A stretch of DNA of 64,000 nt from contig JADJBB010000021.1 of the NCBI GenBank assembly GCA_016703965.1, positions 1,860,001 to 1,924,000 on the forward strand. Reading direction: 5' to 3'. The notes beneath the pieces are model-generated. The model did not search any database. It was not told the origin of the DNA and saw only the letters and a list, made by a program, of their open reading frames with translations. The position numbers and the translations under genes were made by a program. This document shows positions 33,019-40,631 of this stretch, piece after piece; positions within the stretch are counted from its first letter, which is position 1, and the number at the start of each line of letters is the position of its first letter. The DNA comes from Acidobacteriota bacterium. Lineage in GTDB: Bacteria; Acidobacteriota; Blastocatellia; Pyrinomonadales; Pyrinomonadaceae.

Positions 33019-33675
33019 ATGGGAAACAAATTAGTCGAAAACGAAGTGATATTAAAAGGCCTAAACTGGCGTTATGCAACAAAGGCGTATGATTCGAGCA
33101 AAAAGATCTCGGATGCTGACTGGGCGACGATCGAGGACGCCATCAAGCTTGCGCCATCGAGCTTTGGCATCCAGCCGTTCAAGTTTTTCGTGATCACAGA
33201 TCCGGAGACCAGGGAGAAGCTAAAGGTAGAAGCCGGATACGGCCAGGCACCTATAACCGATGCCTCGCACTTCGTTGCCTTCGCGTATAAGAAAACACTA
33301 ACCGACGGCGATATTGAGCATTTTGTCGACCGCATTGCCGAGGTTCGGGGGGCTCCGAGAGAGACGCTGCTCGATTACGAGAACGTGATGAAAGGCTCGG
33401 CAAAAAGGACAGTTGACGGCGGCTATGTCGAGACGTGGAACTCGCGGCAGGTTTACATTCCGCTCGGCTTTCTGCTTGAAACCGCAGCTTTGCTTGGCAT
33501 AGACGCGACGCCGATGGAAGGATTTGATCCGGCGAAATTTAACGAGATCCTAGGTTTAACTGATTTTTCGGTCTCGGTGATCGCGGCGCTTGGTTATCGC
33601 GACGCAGCAAATGACTGGCTCGAACCGCTTGCTAAGGTTCGCAAACCGGACGAAGAGATCATCGTGCGGATATGA
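33019..33675 (+). CDS. NAD(P)H-dependent nitroreductase family oxidoreductase
   Basis: This 218-residue FMN enzyme of the NfsB type starts after a GGGGAAA ribosome site. WRYATKAYDSSKKISDADWATIEDAIKLAPSSFGIQPFKFFVI is the family's N-terminal flavin-binding region; VETWNSRQVYIPLGFLLETAALLGIDATPMEGFDP follows, then ALGYRD. Such enzymes reduce quinones and nitro compounds. In Staphylococcus a related nitroreductase gene is controlled by the Rrf2 regulator HypR, a close parallel to this locus. Confidence 0.94.
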   Translation: MGNKLVENEVILKGLNWRYATKAYDSSKKISDADWATIEDAIKLAPSSFGIQPFKFFVITDPETREKLKVEAGYGQAPITDASHFVAFAYKKTLTDGDIEHFVDRIAEVRGAPRETLLDYENVMKGSAKRTVDGGYVETWNSRQVYIPLGFLLETAALLGIDATPMEGFDPAKFNEILGLTDFSVSVIAALGYRDAANDWLEPLAKVRKPDEEIIVRI

Positions 33676-33701
33676 ACGCAAGATGCGACAAGGAGGGAGC
33701 A

Positions 33702-33779
33702 ATGACCACATTATTTATTAATTGGACACCAAGGGCGATCGACCTGCTTAAGCTCGTTCTGAGGTTCATGGGAGTTTGA
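33702..33779 (+). CDS. Predicted 25-residue small protein, coupled to the next gene
   Basis: A perfect AAGGAGG sits 6 bases before the ATG at 33702. The frame runs 25 codons (begins MTTLFINWTP, then a hydrophobic amphipathic stretch IDLLKLVLRFM, ends GV). Its TGA overlaps the ATG of the thioredoxin-like gene as TGATG. The strong ribosome site and stop-start overlap are not expected by chance between two genes. It could be a real small protein or a leader peptide that couples translation. No homologue is known to me. Confidence 0.6.
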   Translation: MTTLFINWTPRAIDLLKLVLRFMGV

Positions 33780-34402
33780 TGATGAGGGAATACATCGAAA
33801 AAGCGATGACATTCGCCGAATATGAAATACTGATCGACGGCCTGCTTGCCGAGGGCAAAACTACGGGTACGAATCAGTCAGAGGCGATGGTGAATTACGG
33901 AAGGCTAAACCGGCAGCGGATGCACCGTCTGGAAAAGACAGTCTTTCTCGACGAGGGAGTCCGTGAAGCCGTCAGGAAAGTGACGCGGCCGATGATCTGG
34001 CTGATCATTACCGAAGGCTGGTGCGGCGATGCGGCGCAAAATATTCCCGCGATCGAGAAAATTGCGGCTGAAAACGATAAAATTAGGACGTTATATATCT
34101 TGCGTGATGAGAACCTCGACCTGATGGATAGTTTCCTGACGAACGGAGCACGTTCAATACCGAAGCTCGCCATGTTAGATGCCGACACACTTGAAGTGCT
34201 CGGCTCGTGGGGAGCACGGCCAGCGCCGGCTCAGACCTTATTTGAAGAAATGAAAGCTAACAGAACCGAAAAGGCCGTTATTTTGGAAGAGATGCAGCGT
34301 TGGTACAATTTTGACAAAACGCGGTCTCTGCAGCATGAATTTGCGAAGCTTGTTCAAGCTTTCGCCTGGGTTCGGCGAGAGGTATTTGCAGAAGCGGCAT
34401 AA
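33779..34402 (+). CDS. Thioredoxin-family protein with single active-site Cys
   Basis: This 207-residue protein belongs to a thioredoxin-like family seen in Bacteroidetes and Acidobacteria. It has a helical N-terminal part and then WLIITEGWCGDAAQNIPAIEKIA, where the CxxC of thioredoxin is replaced by C-G-D-A, so only one active-site Cys is present. IRTLYILRDENLDLMDSFLTNGARSIPKLAML with a cis-Pro-type loop follows. The start ATG at 33779 overlaps the small ORF's stop; 33782 is an alternative. It may act as a monothiol reductase or peroxidase partner within the operon. Confidence 0.85.
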   Translation: MMREYIEKAMTFAEYEILIDGLLAEGKTTGTNQSEAMVNYGRLNRQRMHRLEKTVFLDEGVREAVRKVTRPMIWLIITEGWCGDAAQNIPAIEKIAAENDKIRTLYILRDENLDLMDSFLTNGARSIPKLAMLDADTLEVLGSWGARPAPAQTLFEEMKANRTEKAVILEEMQRWYNFDKTRSLQHEFAKLVQAFAWVRREVFAEAA

Positions 34403-34444
34403 TTGCTACGCTATAAACATATTCTTTTGAGGAGAAAATATTCT

Positions 34445-35125
34445 ATGAAAACTATTTCTTTAGCGATCCTATCGATCGCACTGTTCATGTCCGCCTGCGC
34501 AGATCCGGCGGCGAACAAGCCGAAGGCGACGACCACCGCACCTGCTGCGGCTCCGGCATCAAATGCCCCGCTTTTGACCGACATGGGAAATGCGGAGGTG
34601 CTCGCCGGGTTTAAGGTAACGGGAACTGAGCTCACGATCGCACCGGAAACATCGAAGGTAGAATTTACCGGCTCGAAGGTTACGGGTAAACACGATGGCG
34701 GCTTCAAATCGTTCAAAGGCGTGATCGATCTGGTCGACGGAAAGGCGGAAAAGAGCCGCGTCGCTTTTGAGATCGAAATGGCATCGTTGTTTTCTGATTC
34801 CGAAGGGCTGACCAAGCACCTTCAGACGGGTGACTTTTTTGAGATCGAGAAGTTTCCAAAAGCATCGTTCATCTCTACTGGGATCGCACCTCCACCGGGC
34901 GGAAATGGCAACTACACCGTGACCGGAGAACTTGTCATGCGAGGCGTGAAAAAATCCATCACCTTTCCAGCCACGATCGATGTCAAGGGAGACGAGGCTA
35001 ATGTAAAGGCTGAGTTCTCGATCAATCGTAAGGATTTCGGCATCGTTTACGCGGGCAAGGCTGACGATCTGATCCGCGATGACGTGGTGCTCAGACTCGA
35101 TCTAAAAGGCACGAAGAAGAAATGA
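34445..35125 (+). CDS. YceI-family lipoprotein
   Basis: This 226-residue exported protein has signal MKTISLAILSIALFMSAC with a lipobox (FMSA|C) placing a lipidated Cys at the mature N-terminus, followed by an A/P/T-rich linker. The YceI lipocalin-like domain (LTIAPETSKVEFTGSKVTGKHDGGFKSFKGVIDLVDGKAE..., LQTGDFFEIEKFPKASFISTG, MRGVKKSITFPATIDV, NRKDFGIVYAG) fills the rest. YceI proteins bind isoprenoid quinones or lipids, which suits a quinone-stress operon. The start at 34445 is set by a GAGGAG site and the signal peptide. The stop overlaps the next ATG. Confidence 0.92.
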   Translation: MKTISLAILSIALFMSACADPAANKPKATTTAPAAAPASNAPLLTDMGNAEVLAGFKVTGTELTIAPETSKVEFTGSKVTGKHDGGFKSFKGVIDLVDGKAEKSRVAFEIEMASLFSDSEGLTKHLQTGDFFEIEKFPKASFISTGIAPPPGGNGNYTVTGELVMRGVKKSITFPATIDVKGDEANVKAEFSINRKDFGIVYAGKADDLIRDDVVLRLDLKGTKKK

Positions 35126-36141
35126 GAGCATTCGAAATACAAGAGTTCGGTGTCGACAAGCTGGTTTTGACGACACGCAAAACGCCGGAGCCGGGACCGA
35201 ATGAGGTACTGGTTCGGCTTCGTGCGGCTTCGCTGAATTATCGCGACTTCATGGTTGTGACAGGCACGTACAATCCGCGGATGAAGTTTCCGGCAGTGCC
35301 TCTTTCTGACGGGGCCGGCGAAGTCGTCGCTCTCGGTGATGGGGTTACGAAATGGAAAGTCGGCGACCGCGTGATGCCTTTATTCGCCCAGCAGTGGTTC
35401 GACGGCGAAACAAGTGAAGAGAAGCGGCGTTCGTCCCTTGGGGCGGGTTCACAATGGGATGGCGTGCTGCGCGAATATGGAGCATTCAACGAAGAATCGG
35501 TGGTCAAAATACCCGTTCATCTTTCCTTCGAAGAAGCTTCGACATTGCCGTGTGCTGCAGTCACAGCGTGGAACGCACTGACAGTTTCCGGCAATGTTAA
35601 GGCTGGTGATACAGTTCTGACGCTTGGTACGGGTGGCGTTTCGATCTTTGCGGTCCAGATCGCCAAGCTGTTTGGGGCCCGCGTTATCGCGACCTCGGGA
35701 AGTGACGAGAAGATCACGAAACTAAAAGAGTTAGGAGCGAACGAAACGATCAACTACAGAACCTGTGAAGATTGGGATGCGGCCGTGCTGGAATTGACGG
35801 GCAAGAAAGGTGTCGATCATGTGATCGAGGTTGGCGGCGGAGACACGCTCGGCAGGTCGCTGACATCGGTGCGTCTCGGCGGCCACGTTGCCATGATCGG
35901 AGCTTTATCGGGACCTGCGGGCTTTAATCCGATAAGCGTGTTTATGAAGGCGGTCCGACTACAGGGGATCTTTGTTGGCTCGCGTAAAATGCTCGAAGAT
36001 CTAAATAAGGCTATCGAGGTAAACCAGCTGCGGCCAGTGGTAGATCGTGTTTTTGGATTCGAAGATGCACGTGAAGCTCTAAAATACATGGAAAGCGGCT
36101 CGCATTTTGGAAAGATCGTTATAAAAATAGGAGATCAATGA
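35122..36141 (+). CDS. Zinc-independent MDR-family alcohol dehydrogenase / quinone oxidoreductase
   Basis: This 339-residue medium-chain dehydrogenase has the GroES-like N-terminal fold (RLRAASLNYRDFMVVTGTYNPRMKFPAVPLSDGAGEVVALGDGVTKWKVGDRV) and the Rossmann domain with LGTGGVSIFAVQIAKLFGARVIATSGSDEK. The Cys ligands of the structural zinc lobe are absent, as in quinone reductases. It overlaps the YceI stop (ATGA) and the next gene (ATGA), so it sits inside a translationally coupled chain. It probably reduces quinones or enals with NADPH. Confidence 0.92.
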   Translation: MRAFEIQEFGVDKLVLTTRKTPEPGPNEVLVRLRAASLNYRDFMVVTGTYNPRMKFPAVPLSDGAGEVVALGDGVTKWKVGDRVMPLFAQQWFDGETSEEKRRSSLGAGSQWDGVLREYGAFNEESVVKIPVHLSFEEASTLPCAAVTAWNALTVSGNVKAGDTVLTLGTGGVSIFAVQIAKLFGARVIATSGSDEKITKLKELGANETINYRTCEDWDAAVLELTGKKGVDHVIEVGGGDTLGRSLTSVRLGGHVAMIGALSGPAGFNPISVFMKAVRLQGIFVGSRKMLEDLNKAIEVNQLRPVVDRVFGFEDAREALKYMESGSHFGKIVIKIGDQ

Positions 36142-36695
36142 GGATGGCAAACAAACTTTACGATATTCCGGTTAGCGAGATCGATGGAACAGAAACGACG
36201 CTGGCCGAATTCGAAGGAAAGGTGCTTCTGCTGGTAAATGTTGCGTCAAAATGCGGCTTGACGCCGCAATACGCGGGTATCGAGAAGCTCTATAAGGAAT
36301 ACAAAGATCAGGGGTTTGAGGTACTCGGATTTCCGGCGAACAATTTCCTGGCTCAGGAGCCCGGAACCAGCGAAGAGATCCAGGATTTTTGCCAGACGAA
36401 TTACGACGTGACATTCCCGCTATTTCAAAAGATATCGGTCAAAGGCGAAGATCAGCATCCGTTGTACAGCTATTTGACGGCGGAAAAAGGTGAGGCTGAC
36501 ATTGCAAACGGATCGGCGTTCGAGGAAAGGCTCGCGAGTATCGGCCAGCCGCGTGCCAAATCGAGCGACATTTTGTGGAATTTTGAGAAATTCATGATCG
36601 GCAAGGATGGCAGCATCGCGGCCCGGATCGCCCCTGATGTGACGGCAGAAGACGAACGCGTGGTCGCGGCATTAAAAGCTGAACTTGCGAAATAA
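36138..36695 (+). CDS. Glutathione peroxidase family (thioredoxin-dependent type)
   Basis: This 185-residue protein reduces peroxides. The peroxidatic Cys39 lies in LLVNVASKCGLTPQYAGIEKLY. LGFPANNFLAQEPGTSEEIQDFC follows, then the Trp-Asn region in ILWNFEKFMIGKDG. The usual FPCNQF motif reads FPANNF, so the conserved Gln is replaced by Asn. The start at 36138 overlaps the previous stop; ATG 36144 is an equal alternative, with AGGAGA upstream. Many bacterial members use thioredoxin, and two thioredoxin-fold genes lie in the same operon. Confidence 0.93.
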   Translation: MRMANKLYDIPVSEIDGTETTLAEFEGKVLLLVNVASKCGLTPQYAGIEKLYKEYKDQGFEVLGFPANNFLAQEPGTSEEIQDFCQTNYDVTFPLFQKISVKGEDQHPLYSYLTAEKGEADIANGSAFEERLASIGQPRAKSSDILWNFEKFMIGKDGSIAARIAPDVTAEDERVVAALKAELAK

Positions 36696-36781
36696 AGATC
36701 TGTCGAAACCTGTGATTGTGCGCTAAAGCACTCCGGAAATGATCGTCCCGTCGGATGATTAGAACAGGTACAGGAGGAATT

Positions 36782-37426
36782 ATGAAAATAGGAATAATCG
36801 GAGCAGGTAACATTGGTTCAAACGCAGCCAAGCTATTTGTAAAAGCGGGGCATCAGGTCGCGATCAGCAATTCGCGGGGAGGCGATTCGCTCAACGATCT
36901 GGTTGAAGAACTGGGCGACAATGCCGAAAGCGCAAGCGTTGAGGCAGCGATCGAATTTGGCGATGTTATTTTCATCTCTATCCCACTCGGTAAGTATCAA
37001 ACTCTGCCGACGAATGGATTTGAGGGAAAGATCGTCATTGATTCGAATAATTACTATCCGGACCGCGATGGTATCATCCCGGAACTTGAAAACGGATCGA
37101 CCACTTCGAGTGAGCTTCTCGTAAATCATCTTCCCGGTGCAAGCGTTGTTAAAGCCTTCAATACAATATGGTTCGAGCATCTGAAGACGAAGGGCAATAC
37201 CGATCTGCCGCTAAGCGAGCGTCGGGCGATCTTCATCGCAGGCGATGATTCGGAGGCCAAGGAGATCGTGTCGAGATTGATCGAGGGCATCGGTTTCGCG
37301 GCGGTGGATACCGGATTTCTTGCCGAAGGCGGCAAATTACAGCAGCCTGGTTCAGCCATCTATAACAAGGATATTACTGCCCAGGAAGCTGCGGATCTCA
37401 TTGGATATGAGGCGTTTGGCAAGTAG
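36782..37426 (+). CDS. NADPH-dependent F420 reductase-like / NAD(P)-binding oxidoreductase
   Basis: This 214-residue Rossmann protein has MKIGIIGAGNIGSNAAKLFVKAGHQVAISNSRG at the N-terminus and IFISIPLGKYQTLP, VIDSNNYYPDRDG and VKAFNTIWFEHL, then GDDSEAKEIVSRLIEGIGFAAVDTGFLAEGGKLQQPGSAIYN. This is the fold of F420:NADP reductases and related STEAP-like proteins. The start at 36782 is set by AGGAGGA; the frame is open upstream. No F420 biosynthesis genes are seen, so NADP/NAD with another partner is possible. Confidence 0.9.
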   Translation: MKIGIIGAGNIGSNAAKLFVKAGHQVAISNSRGGDSLNDLVEELGDNAESASVEAAIEFGDVIFISIPLGKYQTLPTNGFEGKIVIDSNNYYPDRDGIIPELENGSTTSSELLVNHLPGASVVKAFNTIWFEHLKTKGNTDLPLSERRAIFIAGDDSEAKEIVSRLIEGIGFAAVDTGFLAEGGKLQQPGSAIYNKDITAQEAADLIGYEAFGK

Positions 37427-37449
37427 AAGATCTTCCGAACAAGGGGAAT

Positions 37450-38520
37450 ATGAGCAAGCTATTTACTGAATATAAGGTTCGGGGGACTACGTTTCGCAAC
37501 CGGCTTTGGGTTTCGCCGATGTGTCAGTACTCGAGTGTAGACGGATTGCCGACGGATTGGCATCTGGTGCATCTCGGCAGCCGCGCGGCTGGCGGTGCGG
37601 GAGCGGTGATCGTTGAGGCGACCGCTGTCTCGCCCGAGGGGCGGATCTCGCCGAGCGACTCTGGAATTTGGTCGGACGTACATGCCGAAGAGTTTGTACG
37701 CATCACGAGATTCATCAAGGATCAGGGAAGCGTGCCGGGAATCCAGATCGCCCACGCCGGTCGTAAGGCCTCGACCGCGGCTCCGTGGAATGGCGGGAAG
37801 AAGGTTGATATCGTCGATGGCGGATGGGAGGTAGTTGCTCCGAGTGCGATCGCGTTTGATGATGATTATCCGATGCCGCGTGAGATGGACGCAGCAGATA
37901 TCGAAAAGGTTATTGACGATTTCGTGTCGGCGGCAAAACGTTCGGTGAATGCAGGGTTTGAGGTGATAGAACTACACGCCGCTCACGGCTATTTGCTCCA
38001 CGAATTTCTATCGCCGCTTTCAAACAGGCGTACGGACGAATACGGCGGAGATCTTGCGGGCCGGATGAAGCTGCCGCTTGCGGTCGCTGAGGCGGTTCGC
38101 GAAGCGGTGCCTGAGCATATCCCTATATTTGTCCGCATCTCTGCGACCGACTGGGCCGAGGGAGGTTGGGATCTTGAGCAGTCGATCGAGTTTTCGAAAA
38201 AGCTGAAAGCTATCGGTATCGATCTGATCGATTGTTCGAGCGGCGGATTGGTCTCAAACGCTAAGATTCCGGTGGAACCGAATTATCAGGTTCCATTTGC
38301 CGAAGCGATACGCCGTGAGGCTAAGATCGCGACCGCTGCGGTCGGTATGATCACGGAACCGCAGCAGGCTGAGGCGATCCTTAAGGCCGGACAAGCAGAT
38401 GCGATCATGGTCGCACGGCAGTTCCTGCGAGAGCCGTATATGGCGTTTCGAGCAGCTCAGGAATTAGGAGCGAGCGTCGATGTGCCGAGGCAATATGGCC
38501 GTGCTATAGATCTGAGGTAG
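37450..38520 (+). CDS. Old Yellow Enzyme family NADH:flavin oxidoreductase (YqjM-like)
   Basis: This 356-residue FMN TIM barrel has FRNRLWVSPMCQYSSVDGLPTDWHLVHLGSRAAGGAGAVIVEATAVSPEGRIS and IQIAHAGRKAS, and ELHAAHGYLLHEFLSPLSNRRTDEYGG. The Cys in SPMCQYS is characteristic of the thermophilic-like YqjM subgroup. It reduces alpha,beta-unsaturated carbonyls and nitro compounds. It follows the NAD(P) enzyme by 23 bp and precedes the luciferase-like gene by 4 bp. Confidence 0.95.
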   Translation: MSKLFTEYKVRGTTFRNRLWVSPMCQYSSVDGLPTDWHLVHLGSRAAGGAGAVIVEATAVSPEGRISPSDSGIWSDVHAEEFVRITRFIKDQGSVPGIQIAHAGRKASTAAPWNGGKKVDIVDGGWEVVAPSAIAFDDDYPMPREMDAADIEKVIDDFVSAAKRSVNAGFEVIELHAAHGYLLHEFLSPLSNRRTDEYGGDLAGRMKLPLAVAEAVREAVPEHIPIFVRISATDWAEGGWDLEQSIEFSKKLKAIGIDLIDCSSGGLVSNAKIPVEPNYQVPFAEAIRREAKIATAAVGMITEPQQAEAILKAGQADAIMVARQFLREPYMAFRAAQELGASVDVPRQYGRAIDLR

Positions 38521-38524
38521 TTTT

Positions 38525-39559
38525 ATGAGCAGGTTGTCAGACATTCCGTTTTCGGTTTTAGACCTATCGCCCGTGGCTGAAGGCTCGACGGTGGCTGATG
38601 CATTGCGGAATTCGTTGGATCTTGCACAACACGCTGAGCGGCTCGAGTACAAGCGTTTTTGGGTAGCTGAGCATCACTCAATGCCCGGAATCGCGAGTGC
38701 GGCAACGTCGGTTGTGATCGGACACGTTGGTGCGGGAACGAGATCGATACGCATCGGGTCGGGCGGGATCATGTTATCAAATCACGCTCCGATCGTGATC
38801 GCGGAACAGTTTGGAACACTCGATGCGTTGTTTCCGGGACGGGTCGATCTGGGGCTCGGGCGGGCACCGGGATCGGACGGATCGACGATGCGGGCACTTC
38901 GACGAAGGCTCGATGCGGCGGATGATTTTCCGGAGCAATTGCAGGAGTTGCGGTACTTTCTAAAAACTCCGGTCGCGGGGCAAAAGGTTCAGGCAGTTCC
39001 GGGCTCCGGCGCGGATCTGCAGATATGGCTGCTCGGGTCGAGCGATTTTAACGCGCGGCTGGCTGGGCAGTTGGGATTGCCGTTCAGCTTTGCGGCTCAT
39101 TTTTCGCCGGACAATACCCTTCCGGCTTTGGAGATATATCGGCATAATTTCCGGCCATCCGAGGTTCTGGATGAGCCGCTCGCTATGGTGGCGGTCAACG
39201 TTTTTGCCGCCGAAACCGATAGCAAGGCGCAAAAACTCGCGACCTCGCAGCATCAGTCGTTCCTGAATCTGATTCGCGGCACGCCGGGAAAGATACAGCC
39301 GCCGGTTGATGACATGGATGAGATCTGGTGTCCGGCTGAAAAGGCGTTAGTACAGGCGAGGCTCGGCGGATCGATAATCGGTGGGCCTGAGACTGTTAGG
39401 CTTGGCCTTGAAAAGCTTCTGGGGGAAACGGAGGCGGATGAATTGATCGTAAACGCTATGACTTTCGACCACGCGGCTCGGATCCGATCGTATGAGATCA
39501 TCGCGGATATCATTAGAGCCGATGCCGCCGAACTATCGTCAAACGCGGCTATCGGATAA
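38525..39559 (+). CDS. LLM-class flavin-dependent oxidoreductase (luciferase-like)
   Basis: This 344-residue protein has the bacterial luciferase-like fold: ERLEYKRFWVAEHHSMPGIASAATSVVIGHV, TRSIRIGSGGIMLSNHAPIVIAEQFGTLDALFPGRVDLGLGRAPGSD, and PFSFAAHFSPDN. This subgroup (MsnO8 type) is widespread and of unknown substrate. It is 4 bp after the OYE gene and within the operon. Such enzymes often use FMNH2 supplied by a flavin reductase. Confidence 0.93.
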   Translation: MSRLSDIPFSVLDLSPVAEGSTVADALRNSLDLAQHAERLEYKRFWVAEHHSMPGIASAATSVVIGHVGAGTRSIRIGSGGIMLSNHAPIVIAEQFGTLDALFPGRVDLGLGRAPGSDGSTMRALRRRLDAADDFPEQLQELRYFLKTPVAGQKVQAVPGSGADLQIWLLGSSDFNARLAGQLGLPFSFAAHFSPDNTLPALEIYRHNFRPSEVLDEPLAMVAVNVFAAETDSKAQKLATSQHQSFLNLIRGTPGKIQPPVDDMDEIWCPAEKALVQARLGGSIIGGPETVRLGLEKLLGETEADELIVNAMTFDHAARIRSYEIIADIIRADAAELSSNAAIG

Positions 39560-39580
39560 AATAGGGATCAAGGAGAAAAT

Positions 39581-40006
39581 ATGGCAGATAGAAAAGCAAA
39601 TGCGAGCTGGACAGGTTCGTTAACTGAAGGAAACGGCACTGTGGCCCTTGGTAGCGGTTCGTTTGAAGGCTCGTTCTCATTCGGAACGCGTTTTGGCGAG
39701 GACCCGGGTACAAACCCGGAGGAACTATTAGGTGCTTCGCTCGCGGGGTGCTATGCAATGGCACTTAACGCAACCCTTGAAAAGGGAGGCACGCCGGCGT
39801 CGAGCGTCAAGTCAGAAGCGGTCGTGCATTTGGGCAAGGACGATTCCGGGTTTGTGATCAAAGGCATCGACCTGAGCGTCGAGGCGGCGGTCGAGGGATT
39901 GGACGATGCGGCATTTCAGGCAGTCGCTGAAACGGTGAGCAAGGCGTGCCCGATCAGCAAGGCACTCGCGGCCACCAAGATCACGCTGCATGCGAAATTG
40001 GTATAA
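39581..40006 (+). CDS. OsmC-family peroxiredoxin
   Basis: This 141-residue thiol peroxidase reduces organic hydroperoxides. The two catalytic Cys are present: Cys57 in EELLGASLAGCYAMALNATL and Cys123 in VSKACPISKAL. The pre-Cys sequence FGTRFGEDPGTNPEEL is typical of the family. GGAGAAA lies before the ATG. It continues the oxidative-stress theme of the operon. A repeat pair follows before the last gene. Confidence 0.95.
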   Translation: MADRKANASWTGSLTEGNGTVALGSGSFEGSFSFGTRFGEDPGTNPEELLGASLAGCYAMALNATLEKGGTPASSVKSEAVVHLGKDDSGFVIKGIDLSVEAAVEGLDDAAFQAVAETVSKACPISKALAATKITLHAKLV

Positions 40007-40013
40007 GAAGAGT

Positions 40014-40091
40014 GTAACCACGAAAAAACACGAAATAGCACGAAAAAGTAATTTCTTATTTAGTGTCCTGTTCGTGTGATTTCGTGGTTAC
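40014..40091. repeat. Inverted repeat, ACCACGAAA-ACACGAA family
   Basis: The 21-bp arms at 40014-40034 and 40071-40091 are near-perfect inverted copies (GTAACCACGAAAaaaCACGAA type), with a 36-bp loop rich in A/T. A second copy is at 49255-49334. It sits inside the operon between osmC and trxA. Confidence 0.82.
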
Positions 40092-40140
40092 TAATTCATA
40101 GCGCTATAATTCAAGAGTTTTAATTATCAGGAGATAACAG

Positions 40141-40467
40141 ATGGCACATTTTGCAAATGAAATAACAGATACAAATTTTGAGAAAGACGTTTTGGGCTCA
40201 GACAAGCCGGTGCTTGTTGATTTTTGGGCGGAATGGTGTGGCCCATGCCGCATGATCGCCCCGACGGTCGAGGCTGTCGCTGAGGAATATCAGGGAAAGG
40301 CTGGTGTTTATAAAATGAACGTCGATGAGAATATGAACGTTCCACAGCAGTACGGCATCCGCGGTATTCCGACGCTGATCCTTTTCAAGGGCGGCCAGGA
40401 GCAGGAGCGCATCGTCGGTGCAGTTACCAGGGAAGCGATCACGCGGGTGATCGAAAAATACGTCTAG
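40141..40467 (+). CDS. trxA: Thioredoxin
   Basis: This 108-residue protein is a standard thioredoxin with the active site W-C33-G-P-C36 in FWAEWCGPCRMIAP, the cis-Pro segment YGIRGIPTLILFKGG and the C-terminal EAITRVIEKYV. It keeps reductases and peroxidases supplied with electrons. It follows the osmC gene after a repeat, with AGGAGAT before the ATG, and is closed by a strong terminator. The repeat may provide partial separation, but all neighbours are on the same strand. Confidence 0.96.
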   Translation: MAHFANEITDTNFEKDVLGSDKPVLVDFWAEWCGPCRMIAPTVEAVAEEYQGKAGVYKMNVDENMNVPQQYGIRGIPTLILFKGGQEQERIVGAVTREAITRVIEKYV

Positions 40468-40487
40468 TTCGGTAGAACATTTTTGAT

Positions 40488-40517
40488 AAAGAGCTGCCCG
40501 AAAGGGCAGCTCTTTTA
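40488..40517 (+). terminator. Rho-independent terminator closing the redox operon
   Basis: AAAGAGCTGCCC-gaaa-GGGCAGCTCTTTT is a 12-bp stem with a GAAA tetraloop and following T run. The hairpin is symmetric, so it could also stop transcription coming from the right. Confidence 0.9.
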
Positions 40518-40572
40518 TTGGGGGGATATATCGGCGTGGATATGTCTCCAACTTAAGCGAGTGGACTGATAG

Positions 40573-40608
40573 AAAAAAAGGCTGTTCGGAATATCCGAAC
40601 AGCCTTTT
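40573..40608. terminator. Bidirectional terminator after the FG-GAP gene
   Basis: AAAAAGGCTGTTCGG-aata-TCCGAACAGCCTTTT forms a long stem with A and T tails on both sides. On the minus strand it follows the stop of the gene at 40632. Confidence 0.87.
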
Positions 40609-40631
40609 GCTTAACCGGTATCAACCAGTGT

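Noticed and set aside
33776..34402. TTG start at 33776 for the thioredoxin-like gene
   Set aside because: ATG codons at 33779 and 33782 directly follow, and the TGATG overlap with the small ORF favours 33779.
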